The notes under the pieces are model-generated. The model saw only the letters and a program-made list of their open reading frames with translations. It had not been told where the DNA came from and ran no database searches. Positions 8,191 to 15,253 of a stretch of 16,800 bases of DNA are shown here, in pieces. Within the stretch, counting starts at the first letter, position 1; the number at the start of each line of letters is the position of its first letter. Source of the stretch: Oscillospiraceae bacterium. Lineage in GTDB: Bacteria; Bacillota; Clostridia; Oscillospirales; Acutalibacteraceae. Where the stretch lies: assembly GCA_029004655.1 (NCBI GenBank), contig JAQVYP010000022.1, forward strand, positions 1-16,800. The letters are read 5' to 3'. Both the position numbers and the translations under genes were made by a program.

Positions 8191-9384
8191 GTGTTCGACA
8201 AGAAAAGATGTGGTAAATTATCTGTTGAACAATTGCATATGATTTCTAAAATATGTACTGTTGATAATATAGAAGAGTCGATTAAGTTGTTTATTGAATA
8301 TATGCCGTTTCTTTCTACTGTGTCTATAATAAAGACTAACCAAAATGAAGCTGGTATTGATATATATGAGCTTTTTAAGGAAATACCCAATATTAAAAAT
8401 CATTTATATACCCCATTTTATAATGGAAAAGTAAACTTTATTAATACAAATACAATAGTAAGATACATTTTAACTGGTAACGCACTTTCTGTGAATCAAA
8501 GTTGTGTTTCTTTTGATACACAAACCGTAAGTTATCTTAAAAGGTATCTTGATGGTAAGCAAAAGGAACTTCCGGAAAATATAAGCAGTGTGTTAAGAAT
8601 AATGCAATTAAATAATATTGGGGTAGATTATATACCATATACAGTGGAAAATCTATTATATGAGTCCAAAGAAATTGATGTTGTCTTAGAAACTGTTTTT
8701 TCATTTGAAAAGCTATATTATAATAATAAAAAATCAGACAAGTATTGTTTAAAATCTGCAAAAAAAATTCTTTCATTTTATAATAGTAATAAAACACGTA
8801 TCTTTTACGAATTCAATGATCTATATCAAAAAGTATATGTTACATTGCTAACCATAATTAGTATTAAATTAATGTATCAAAAACAATCTTTAGAATTAAA
8901 AATGAAAAGGTTATATGATTTTATGCAAAATGAGTTGCGAATTTTTCTTATACCTGAAATAAATATAGCATATAAGTATTTTAAACTTGGCCAGAATTTT
9001 ACTTTTTTCGGCAAAGTACAGAAAAACAAAAAAGATATTTTAAAATGTATAAAAAATATGTCTTGGGATTTGTTTCATTTAAGATTTTTAGAAATGGAAT
9101 GCAAGTATATCAACAGTAAAAAAGTTGATATGTTTATCCCATTTATGTTTACTTATGACAAGCGTTTATTGGAAATAAAAAAATTCTATGAGTTAAATGC
9201 ACTTGCAGTTTCAGTTGAAACGAATGAAAGATTTTCGTTTTACACAATTAATCTTATGAGTGATCAAGATAAACATCAGTTTTTCACTTCAAATGCGATT
9301 AATGAAAGGAGAAACGGATTAAAATCGGTTAATATCGAAGCAATCATTTTAAAATATGAAAAATTAGTTGCCTCGTTGATATAG
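8191..9384 (+). CDS. Unrecognised protein with a possible PIN-like nuclease motif pattern
   Basis: I do not recognise this 397-residue protein as a named family. It sits 27 bases after the helicase gene and 27 before the NUDIX gene, so it is almost certainly part of that operon. The frame starts at GTG 8191 with an AAAGGACGG RBS. Spaced acidic motifs resemble a PIN-type RNase site: FDTQ with D109, acidic residues E153/E158 in the middle, SWDLFHLR with D293 and H296, and FTYDKRLLEI with D323, the last being like the common TxDxxL strand of PIN folds. The centre (about 170-290) is Lys/Tyr-rich and helical. No signal peptide or membrane segment is evident. Its codons are distinctly more AT-rich than the flanking helicase and NUDIX genes. 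The nuclease reading is inference only. Confidence 0.75.
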   Translation: MFDKKRCGKLSVEQLHMISKICTVDNIEESIKLFIEYMPFLSTVSIIKTNQNEAGIDIYELFKEIPNIKNHLYTPFYNGKVNFINTNTIVRYILTGNALSVNQSCVSFDTQTVSYLKRYLDGKQKELPENISSVLRIMQLNNIGVDYIPYTVENLLYESKEIDVVLETVFSFEKLYYNNKKSDKYCLKSAKKILSFYNSNKTRIFYEFNDLYQKVYVTLLTIISIKLMYQKQSLELKMKRLYDFMQNELRIFLIPEINIAYKYFKLGQNFTFFGKVQKNKKDILKCIKNMSWDLFHLRFLEMECKYINSKKVDMFIPFMFTYDKRLLEIKKFYELNALAVSVETNERFSFYTINLMSDQDKHQFFTSNAINERRNGLKSVNIEAIILKYEKLVASLI

Positions 9385-9411
9385 ATCATAGTATTAAGGA
9401 AGCGATATCAT

Positions 9412-9789
9412 ATGACTCATGTAGCAGCTGCACTTATTCGTAATGAAGGTAAAATTCTAATCTGTCAGCGTGGCGCAGGTGGCAGCACTGCTTTTCTTTG
9501 GGAGTTTCCCGGCGGTAAGCTGGAACCGAGCGAAACGCTTGAAGAGTGCCTTGTCCGCGAATGCAAAGAGGAACTTGAAATTGAAATAAAAGTAGGCAAA
9601 GTCTTCGCCGAGAAAGAATATGAATACCCAGACAGAAGAATTGCTTTTACCTTTTTTGAAGCGGAGCTCACCGGTGGCGAAATTAAAGCAAATGTACATA
9701 AAGATGTAGAATGGATAACTGCAGCGGAGTTAATGGACTATGAGTTTTGCCCTGCGGATGTGGAGATTATCGAAAAATTGAATTATTAA
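9412..9789 (+). CDS. NUDIX hydrolase, MutT-like NTP pyrophosphohydrolase
   Basis: The 125-residue protein contains a Nudix box at residues 35-57: G35, E41, R49-E50 and the metal-binding E53-E54 in the GX5EX7REUXEEXGU pattern, with the usual final Gly replaced by Glu (EELEI). Its length and the FPGGKLEP opening are typical of MutT-type enzymes that hydrolyse (oxidised) nucleoside triphosphates to monophosphates. It begins at an ATG preceded by AAGGAAG and is the last gene of the helicase operon. The setting suggests removal or sensing of a nucleotide linked to the helicase/nuclease proteins rather than general housekeeping, but the substrate cannot be read from sequence. Confidence 0.9.
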   Translation: MTHVAAALIRNEGKILICQRGAGGSTAFLWEFPGGKLEPSETLEECLVRECKEELEIEIKVGKVFAEKEYEYPDRRIAFTFFEAELTGGEIKANVHKDVEWITAAELMDYEFCPADVEIIEKLNY

Positions 9790-10119
9790 TTTTTCTTTAA
9801 CGTATTATAGCAATACTGGGAAGTTTAACCGCTCCATTTGTATGTTGAGTATATATAAAAAAGACACAGTAAATTATCTGCTAAACATTCAAAGCTGGGC
9901 ATCCGGTTACGCTGAGGTGATGAAGCGGAAGTTGAAATGAAGGTAACTAAAAATAAGGCTGTTAAATAATTTAACTAAAATGAAGTTAAGTCCATGTCAT
10001 AATATATTTTTGATTCATGCTTTGTCATATTTTTTAAAGAAAGCGGAGCGTGAATGCTATTAATGTATATGAAGCTTGTAATCGTATATAGAGAAGTAAA
10101 TTAAAAAAAGTCGAATTCA

Positions 10120-10137
10120 TTTTCAAAATTTTGAAAA
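10120..10137. repeat. Perfect 18-bp palindrome upstream of the wHTH-DUF2971 gene
   Basis: TTTTCAAAATTTTGAAAA is its own reverse complement over all 18 bases. It lies about 110 bases before the start codon of the winged-helix gene, a plausible operator position. Its AT-richness makes chance occurrence more likely than its length implies. Confidence 0.4.
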
Positions 10138-10160
10138 AATGAGCTTGCAAAATAAATCTT

Positions 10161-10178
10161 CTCAATAATGATATTGAG
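10161..10178. promoter_or_regulatory. Inverted repeat, candidate operator
   Basis: CTCAATA (10161-10167) and TATTGAG (10172-10178) form a 7-bp inverted repeat around ATGA. A TTGCAA hexamer at 10145-10150 is correctly placed to be a -35 whose -10 would fall inside this repeat. A protein binding here would block transcription of the downstream gene. Autoregulation by that gene's own winged-helix domain is inference. Confidence 0.35.
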
Positions 10179-10245
10179 GCGCACAAACAACTAATAAAAT
10201 CCCTATTGCAGCTTTTACTGACGGGAATTGAGAGAGTGAAGTATC

Positions 10246-11286
10246 ATGGAAGAAAAAGTGTTTTTGTATCTCAAAGAACATCCGGCATCTTCTCATCACA
10301 AAATAGCCCAAGCATTAAATATGCCTGAAAATAATGTTATGTGCATTATTAACTCTCTTCAAAAAAAGAGAATGGTCAATATGGATGTGCTCCCTCTTGG
10401 CAATTCTATAGAACCGGATAACAGCTGTTATTATACGGCGGTCGGTAATTATTCAAACGCATTTAGAGACATTAAAACGGCATATGGATTAGTTGAATAT
10501 CTTTCGGATTCAGCCGCAAGATTGGAAAATAGTCGGTATATTCATCATTACACAACTTTAGAAACTGCAATCAAAATAATTGATAAAAAGAAATGGCATC
10601 TCGCCAACCCAAAAGATATGAACGACCAGCTGGAATATCAAAATGGTGACAAGTTGAAATGGGAGACCATCTTTTTAAGTGCTTTTATGACAGAGAATAA
10701 AGAAAGCATAGGTATGTGGAGTATGTATGCTCAACCGTGGGAAAAAGGTGTAAAGATTTCTATTCCATCAAGGATAGCCCGTTCTTGGATTTCTGATATT
10801 AAAGAAGTGGAAGAGGTGTCAATGCAGGATTATTCTTGTACCGGCAGAAGATATAACCTCGCAGAGGGCGAAATTAAGCTTTCATCTGTTGCTTATACAA
10901 ATACAGATAGTTTGTCAAAAAAAGAACCAGATGAAACTTTGACTTGGAGCAACCAAACAAACACAAGACTACATAATATTGCTCATAACATAGAGTTATC
11001 CGGTTATGTCAAAGATCAAGCGTGGTCATATGAAAAAGAAATCAGAATTTTTGCGGAATTCAACAACTGGAATAATTTTAAACGCATCGCCATTGATGTG
11101 CCTGAAAAAGTGATTGATTCAATGGTTATTACTGCAAGCCCATTGTTTGAGGGAAAGTTGATGGACGAATTGCGAAAGGAAATTCAACGCCAAGTAAAAA
11201 CAGATAAAAGCCTTTTTGAGGGGAAGTTAAATATAATGACTATTTGCTCCGCTTGTGAACTTAAGAAAGCAAAGTCAAACACATGA
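10246..11286 (+). CDS. Winged-helix plus DUF2971 domain protein
   Basis: The 346-residue product starts with a small winged-helix segment (about residues 1-47, HHKIAQALNMPENNV as the helix-turn-helix). A DUF2971 domain follows from about 98 to 305. DUF2971 signatures visible are HHY (100-102), the NPKDMNDQLE block (N126, D127, E130), SIGMWSMY (W158) and QAWSYEKEIRI (Y262, E263, E265). The order His-Tyr/Thr near the start, ND..E, then a late Glu resembles the layout of ADP-ribosyltransferase-type folds such as DarT, so an enzymatic effector is possible; this is inference and the domain's function is not established. The ATG has only a weak GAGAG RBS. A 250-base gap separates it from the DUF4062 gene, so they may be separately transcribed. 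Confidence 0.75.
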   Translation: MEEKVFLYLKEHPASSHHKIAQALNMPENNVMCIINSLQKKRMVNMDVLPLGNSIEPDNSCYYTAVGNYSNAFRDIKTAYGLVEYLSDSAARLENSRYIHHYTTLETAIKIIDKKKWHLANPKDMNDQLEYQNGDKLKWETIFLSAFMTENKESIGMWSMYAQPWEKGVKISIPSRIARSWISDIKEVEEVSMQDYSCTGRRYNLAEGEIKLSSVAYTNTDSLSKKEPDETLTWSNQTNTRLHNIAHNIELSGYVKDQAWSYEKEIRIFAEFNNWNNFKRIAIDVPEKVIDSMVITASPLFEGKLMDELRKEIQRQVKTDKSLFEGKLNIMTICSACELKKAKSNT

Positions 11287-11537
11287 CTAATAATCATCCC
11301 CCGGGCGATGGCACAGAATAGGCGCTGTTAAGGACAGAACACAAATATCTAATCCAAAAACGGAATAGTGGAAAAACGCGATTCGTATTTCGGCAAGTTT
11401 ATAGTGAAACAAAACGGTAATTCTTTCAAAGGCGTGACCAAAGAGAAGTGAGCAGGAGCATGGGCAGGCGGGGTAGATAATGCTCGCCATGCCCCCTTCA
11501 TCGCTTATTTACTTGACAAATGGTAGGAGATGTAAAA
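11287..11537. other. 250-base gap with one hairpin
   Basis: No gene is recognised. One frame (…GKFIVKQNGNSFKGVTKEK, ending near 11452) looks protein-like but has no start or RBS. A hairpin at 11462-11494 pairs GGGCA with TGCCC and GGCG with CGCC, leaving one bulged A. It lacks a T-run, so it is not a classic terminator; it may affect expression of the DUF4062 gene. Confidence 0.4.
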
Positions 11538-14309
11538 ATGATTGGTAAAGATATAGAACGAAAACTTACTGTATTTATCAGCTCGAAAATCGACGATAGG
11601 TATAGGATTATACGCCATGCGCTAAAAACTTTATTAATGGAAACCGGTCTTGTTGCCTCTGTATACGCATTTGAGCAAGAAGCCAGCAGCCAAAATACTC
11701 AAGGTGCCTATCTAAGTGAAGTTTCTCAATCAGACCTTTGTATCTTTCTAATTGATAATGCCGATGGTGTGTCAGATGCAGTCTATAAGGAACATAAACA
11801 GGCAATAAACACTGGAATACATCGGCTGTACTTTTTCTGCGACGAACGAATTAAAGATGATATCCCATTGCATAGTGAACTCCGACAATCCGGCGAAACC
11901 ATTTATCGAACAATCCATGAATTCGCTGAAATTCCAAAGGTGGCTTACGAACGTGCCATACAAGATTTATTAGATTGGTATCGCAAAAGAACGGATAACT
12001 TGGATTCCGGCACAGACATCACATCAGATATTCAGCCTACAGCGGAAGCGCATATTTTTCAAGCAGGTTCAATAATAACGTTAGATAAAAATGTATTTGC
12101 ACGGTACTCTTCAAACAATATCTTAGTGAGGGTGTTGAATCCTTACGGTGAGAAGCTATTTCCGCATGAAAATGATTCGTCTACTTCATGCGACAATCTA
12201 TGCGCTGACTTCTTACGTATGGTAATAGGTCGTAAGACTTTTAGTATTGATATTTTTACACAGCTCAAGGATGCGGTATTATCTGAGCCTGCGGAAATTA
12301 ATGATATTGCGGATGTGCTCCAAATAAGATTTCATGCAATCGCCGAATTTTTCTCCGGAAATCTCGATACCTGCCTAACCAAGATATGCGAAGCATATCA
12401 ACTTATAAAAGGAAACGAAAGTATCCCAGAATGGCTGGTTAATGATATTGCGATTGATATGCGAAATATCAGCACTATGTTAGATCAAACAAAAAATCAA
12501 ATGCAGTTTAATTCAGAGGGACAAGAGATTTTAAATCAAAGCGCAGAAACGGTGTATTACCCTCTGCTGGATAGGTTCGCAGTAAACCAAAAATCAGAAT
12601 TACTTAAAGAACATTTTGAAATGCTTACGCAATCCCCTTATACCAACCGCATGGGGTTTATGAATGGCGCTTTCGATGATATTGCTTCATGTTTTAATAT
12701 TTCAGTTCGATTTGGTTCGCTAACTAATATTCGGATAACATGTATTAGGTACGCCGAGGTTCTATTCACAAAGTATGTTGATTGTAAAGATGTAAGGCTT
12801 TTTTGTGAACTGACAAGGATGTACATTTTTGAGCAAGACGAGAAATCATTAGGTAAAGTCGTCAACGCGTATCGCAATAGTGTGGATGCCGTAACAGTAG
12901 ATGATATCGAAGTTATTATTGAAAGTATCGAGACTGTACCGTTTAAGCACAAACGTTTTGATTCAGTCTGCTTGCTTCTTGAATATTTCGGATATTACAT
13001 GAGTGATGAACAATATAAAAGGCAAGAGGATATTTTCTTTGCTCAATCCAATGCGTGGTGTGAGGATGCCGACTCGAGAATTGTTTCTACAGGATATTTT
13101 ATCCTTCGAACCGCACTTTCAATTATAGGACGTTCCGACAATATGCGTTTACTGGAATTGGCTTTAACTTTCTTTAGTAAAAGCATCTGGAAATTCTGTG
13201 ATGAGGCCTTAAAGATTCTTAAACACATTAATTATGCAAAATGCACGGAGGAAATTCAAACAAGGGTCATGGAACAGCTGGTTACCCTTTTGGCAATGGA
13301 AAACTTGGCAAGCAATACCCGGCTTAATAATGCAATAATTGCATACCGAAAGATTGCAACTATAGATATAGCTGCTTTGGATAGTGCGGTAAAAGAAAAA
13401 AATCCCGCTTTTTACACTGGCGTATATGATCTTGAAATCGGATTGGATAACAACCCCCAGATTCATTTAGACGTATATTTAAAAGAAGCGAGGCAAATAA
13501 GTGCGCCAAATGAATCCGGTGTATATTATTCAGGATATTCATATAATCCCTGTGAAATTATCAGGAATATCCTGAAAGAAGAGAGCATCAGGGTTGAAGC
13601 TGATAAAATTAGTGAAATGGTTACCCTGATTCAGGACACAATACTTAATGAAAACAATCAGAGTGATGCAAAGGAAGGTGCCCTTTTACTCGCAATTTAC
13701 CTTAGGAATACATATCCTGCTCACGGAGCATGGGAACAATTCTCCGAACTGATAACGGCGCACGAAGCAGAAATCACAAATGCGCGATTTAATTCTTTTT
13801 TTGGAGGGAGCAGTCCAAATGTAGTACGGTGCTGCTATCTTTTGCTCAAGATAAGCTTAGGTTGCACATCGTTTGAAGAAGTAGCTATAGGTTTTGCCAC
13901 GATGTCCAGTTATTCAGAGCGTGATTTTATAAGTGCGCTAAGTTATCTTGGCAATTATTTGTCTGATGCAGATATTGATATGGTTGATAACGGCATATTA
14001 GGTATAATCCTAAACTTTGTATTGTCGGTTAGCGAGGATAAACATTCAGATACCTTGTATTATGCTATTGTTGCACTTATAGAACTTCTTCACGCGAAAA
14101 GCTATGCCGCCGCCGCTCTGATACGATTATCTTATTTAATGGTAAATGCGGATAGCAATACGAAGGTATTAATATTGCGGGAGATTTCAAAAATGGAATA
14201 TATCAAGACTGATATAGGACAACATATTTTGCAAAATGGGCGTACAAATAATCACTACTTCGTAAAAAAACTCGCCAACGAAATTACCGAGTCGATACAA
14301 ATACCATGA
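11538..14309 (+). CDS. DUF4062 (TIR-like) protein with long helical C-terminal region
   Basis: This 923-residue protein opens with a DUF4062 domain at about residues 9-110. It shows VFISS at 12-16, a D/E-rich middle, the strand SDLCIFLID (65-73) followed by a YKEHKQA helix with E85, and RLYFFCD (96-102). This is the SxxE…A arrangement shared with TIR-type folds. DUF4062 is found at the N-terminus of many multidomain conflict proteins. The remaining ~770 residues are leucine-rich amphipathic helices without a visible Walker A motif, so this is not an ordinary STAND NTPase; an α-solenoid (HEAT/ARM/TPR-like) sensor is the likeliest reading. ATG 11538 is chosen over 11520 because TAGGAG lies ten bases before it. 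I infer an abortive-infection effector with its own sensing scaffold. Confidence 0.8.
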   Translation: MIGKDIERKLTVFISSKIDDRYRIIRHALKTLLMETGLVASVYAFEQEASSQNTQGAYLSEVSQSDLCIFLIDNADGVSDAVYKEHKQAINTGIHRLYFFCDERIKDDIPLHSELRQSGETIYRTIHEFAEIPKVAYERAIQDLLDWYRKRTDNLDSGTDITSDIQPTAEAHIFQAGSIITLDKNVFARYSSNNILVRVLNPYGEKLFPHENDSSTSCDNLCADFLRMVIGRKTFSIDIFTQLKDAVLSEPAEINDIADVLQIRFHAIAEFFSGNLDTCLTKICEAYQLIKGNESIPEWLVNDIAIDMRNISTMLDQTKNQMQFNSEGQEILNQSAETVYYPLLDRFAVNQKSELLKEHFEMLTQSPYTNRMGFMNGAFDDIASCFNISVRFGSLTNIRITCIRYAEVLFTKYVDCKDVRLFCELTRMYIFEQDEKSLGKVVNAYRNSVDAVTVDDIEVIIESIETVPFKHKRFDSVCLLLEYFGYYMSDEQYKRQEDIFFAQSNAWCEDADSRIVSTGYFILRTALSIIGRSDNMRLLELALTFFSKSIWKFCDEALKILKHINYAKCTEEIQTRVMEQLVTLLAMENLASNTRLNNAIIAYRKIATIDIAALDSAVKEKNPAFYTGVYDLEIGLDNNPQIHLDVYLKEARQISAPNESGVYYSGYSYNPCEIIRNILKEESIRVEADKISEMVTLIQDTILNENNQSDAKEGALLLAIYLRNTYPAHGAWEQFSELITAHEAEITNARFNSFFGGSSPNVVRCCYLLLKISLGCTSFEEVAIGFATMSSYSERDFISALSYLGNYLSDADIDMVDNGILGIILNFVLSVSEDKHSDTLYYAIVALIELLHAKSYAAAALIRLSYLMVNADSNTKVLILREISKMEYIKTDIGQHILQNGRTNNHYFVKKLANEITESIQIP

Positions 14310-14325
14310 AATTGTTTATATAATT

Positions 14326-14370
14326 TAAATTTCGTTTAATGTTTATGATGAGTCAATTAAGCGAAATTTA
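14326..14370. repeat. AT-rich inverted repeat after the DUF4062 gene
   Basis: AAATTTCGTTTAAT (14327-14340) pairs with ATTAAGCGAAATTT (14356-14369) with a single G-T wobble, plus one flanking T-A pair. This gives a ~15-bp stem and a 15-base loop just after the DUF4062 stop codon. It may end that transcript, but no T-run follows on the + strand. Confidence 0.5.
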
Positions 14371-14385
14371 CATTTTCCATATAAC

Positions 14386-14418
14386 AAAAAGTCCGCTCAA
14401 ATTTATTTGAAACGGACT
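14386..14418 (-). terminator. Rho-independent terminator on the minus strand
   Basis: Read on the minus strand, AGTCCG pairs with CGGACT, and an inner TCAAAT pairs with ATTTGA. A TTTTTG tract follows. It lies downstream of the decayed minus-strand frame at 14424-14677 and supports that frame having once been a gene. Confidence 0.65.
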
Positions 14419-14423
14419 CTGGT

Positions 14424-14677
14424 GCTATTTACACAACTTCATAAGAAGTTCATCAACTGCATCTTGTATATATGTTTTATACCCTAATTACCTCTCCACC
14501 GAAATAAATATCTTTTAGCGTCTGTTTTCCAACAAAGTAGGTAGTGAAAAGAGGATTAGTTCCTTCAAACAGAATCACAGGCAATCTATCCAGTTGATTT
14601 TCATCAAAAACGAGCTCGTTTTCCTTTTTCCTTGGGATATTTGCCTCTTGCTTCGCCTCCACCAAAACAAACACCAT
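14424..14677 (-). pseudogene. Possible frameshifted short minus-strand gene, unrecognised
   Basis: A 66-codon minus-strand frame (14677-14477) reads …KENELVFDENQLDRLPV…FTTYFVGKQTLKDIYFGGEVIRV and then stops. Beyond the stop, in another frame, the minus strand continues with protein-like sequence GYKTYIQDAVDELLMKLCK before its own stop near 14424, just upstream of the terminator. One small indel near 14480 would join them into a protein of about 85 residues. The first frame has a stop directly before its ATG and no RBS, so its 5' end is probably lost too. I do not recognise the family. The alternative is that only chance frames are seen. Confidence 0.35.
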
Positions 14678-14922
14678 CTATTGATAAAAGGAATTTTGTC
14701 AGCAGGTGGTTTTTTGTTTGCTCGAAAGTGCCTTATTTACGCTGCTTTCGGACTTTGTGCTTTCTGCATTGTAGCAATAGTTGGTGTTGTAGAATAGCCG
14801 TTATCGGAGGATACTTGACACGAACCTGTGGCTGCCAATTGCTAATTTTTAACGATTAGACCTCAGGGGGTGTGCATCTTTTAACTATTTGTCCTGTAAT
14901 CGTTAAAAGATAATATTACGGC
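14678..14922. other. Degenerate non-coding stretch with repeated TTTTAAC motifs
   Basis: No intact gene is recognised. Short protein-like fragments appear in several frames (for example a hydrophobic CLIYAAFGLCAFCIVAIV on +), as expected of decayed DNA. The right part contains the inverted TTTTAACGATTA pair listed separately. Confidence 0.4.
14847..14908. repeat. Inverted TTTTAACGATTA pair with a third partial copy
   Basis: TTTTAACGATTA (14847-14858) and its exact reverse complement TAATCGTTAAAA (14897-14908) flank 38 bases. Within the interval, TTTTAACTATTT (14879-14890) is a third, two-mismatch copy in the first orientation. Three related sites in 62 bases look like binding sites for a dimeric regulator or a recombinase accessory protein. 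Confidence 0.5.
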
Positions 14923-14952
14923 AAAAAAAACAGCCCGCCGATTGGTGAGCCG
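14923..14952 (-). terminator. Rho-independent terminator for the 68-aa minus-strand gene
   Basis: On the minus strand CGGCTC (14952-14947) pairs with GGGCTG (14936-14931), including two wobbles, around a ten-base loop. Eight T residues follow directly (14930-14923). It begins 12 bases after the stop codon of the minus-strand gene. Confidence 0.65.
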
Positions 14953-14964
14953 TTCGAAAGGTGT

Positions 14965-15171
14965 CTATTTCTTTTTGTGGTCAACGACCGAACTTACTTC
15001 AACACCGAGGACATTTGAAATAGCGGCTGCTCTGCGGTCTAATAAGTCACCAAGTGCATCTCTATTTTCTTCGCTAAGTTTGCCATTGTGAACATTTACG
15101 AAATCTTTCACAGCCTTATCAGCATCGTATAAGTCACTATTGTCGGTGTAAATGGCAGGTTGCTTTTTCAT
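14965..15171 (-). CDS. Small hypothetical protein, 68 residues
   Basis: ATG at 15171 is preceded on the minus strand by AGAAGGAG at good spacing, and the stop at 14965 is followed by a T-tailed hairpin, so this is a real expression unit. The product is charged and probably helical (DADKAVKDFV…EENRDALGDLLDRRAAAISNVLGVEV) with a KKK tail. It has no signal peptide or membrane segment, and I recognise no family. The longer in-frame extension to 15267 runs across the junction with the terminase fragment and is rejected as a start. Short helical proteins of this kind are common accessory genes of phages and conjugative elements. Confidence 0.65.
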   Translation of the reverse strand: MKKQPAIYTDNSDLYDADKAVKDFVNVHNGKLSEENRDALGDLLDRRAAAISNVLGVEVSSVVDHKKK

Positions 15172-15194
15172 AAGATTTCTCCTTCTAAGTATTT

Positions 15195-15235
15195 TATTAT
15201 TCGCTAAGTTCCTGAACATCATCACCGTCAGTGTA
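15195..15235 (-). pseudogene. 3' stub of a truncated minus-strand gene
   Basis: On the minus strand the frame ending at the TAA near 15197 reads …YTDGDDVQELSE, a natural-looking acidic C-terminus. It is followed about 18 bases later by the RBS of the 68-residue gene. Upstream of ~15235 the same frame runs antisense through the terminase, so the rest of the gene is missing. Family unknown. Confidence 0.35.
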
Positions 15236-15253
15236 AAACAGTCTGTGCGCTGG

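Larger units (their letters stand above)
9790..10245. other. 456-base gap with regulatory-looking palindromes
   Basis: I see no convincing gene here. A 32-codon frame (9842-9940, ending GYAEVMKRKLK) has no good RBS and may be the tail of a lost gene; a WYL-domain C-terminus is a weak guess. The right half is very AT-rich and holds the two palindromes listed separately. No transposase remnant or tRNA was recognised. Confidence 0.5.

Noticed and set aside
8058..8797. Minus-strand frames of 61-110 codons opposite the helicase end and the 397-aa gene
   Set aside because: They have no RBS, atypical composition, and lie opposite well-supported genes.
11513..11518. TTGACA as a -35 for the DUF4062 gene
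   Set aside because: The matching -10 would fall on the start codon, so it cannot drive that gene as annotated.
14594..14859. Two small + strand frames (67 and 75 codons)
   Set aside because: They lack RBSs, overlap each other in different frames, and lie opposite a better minus-strand candidate.
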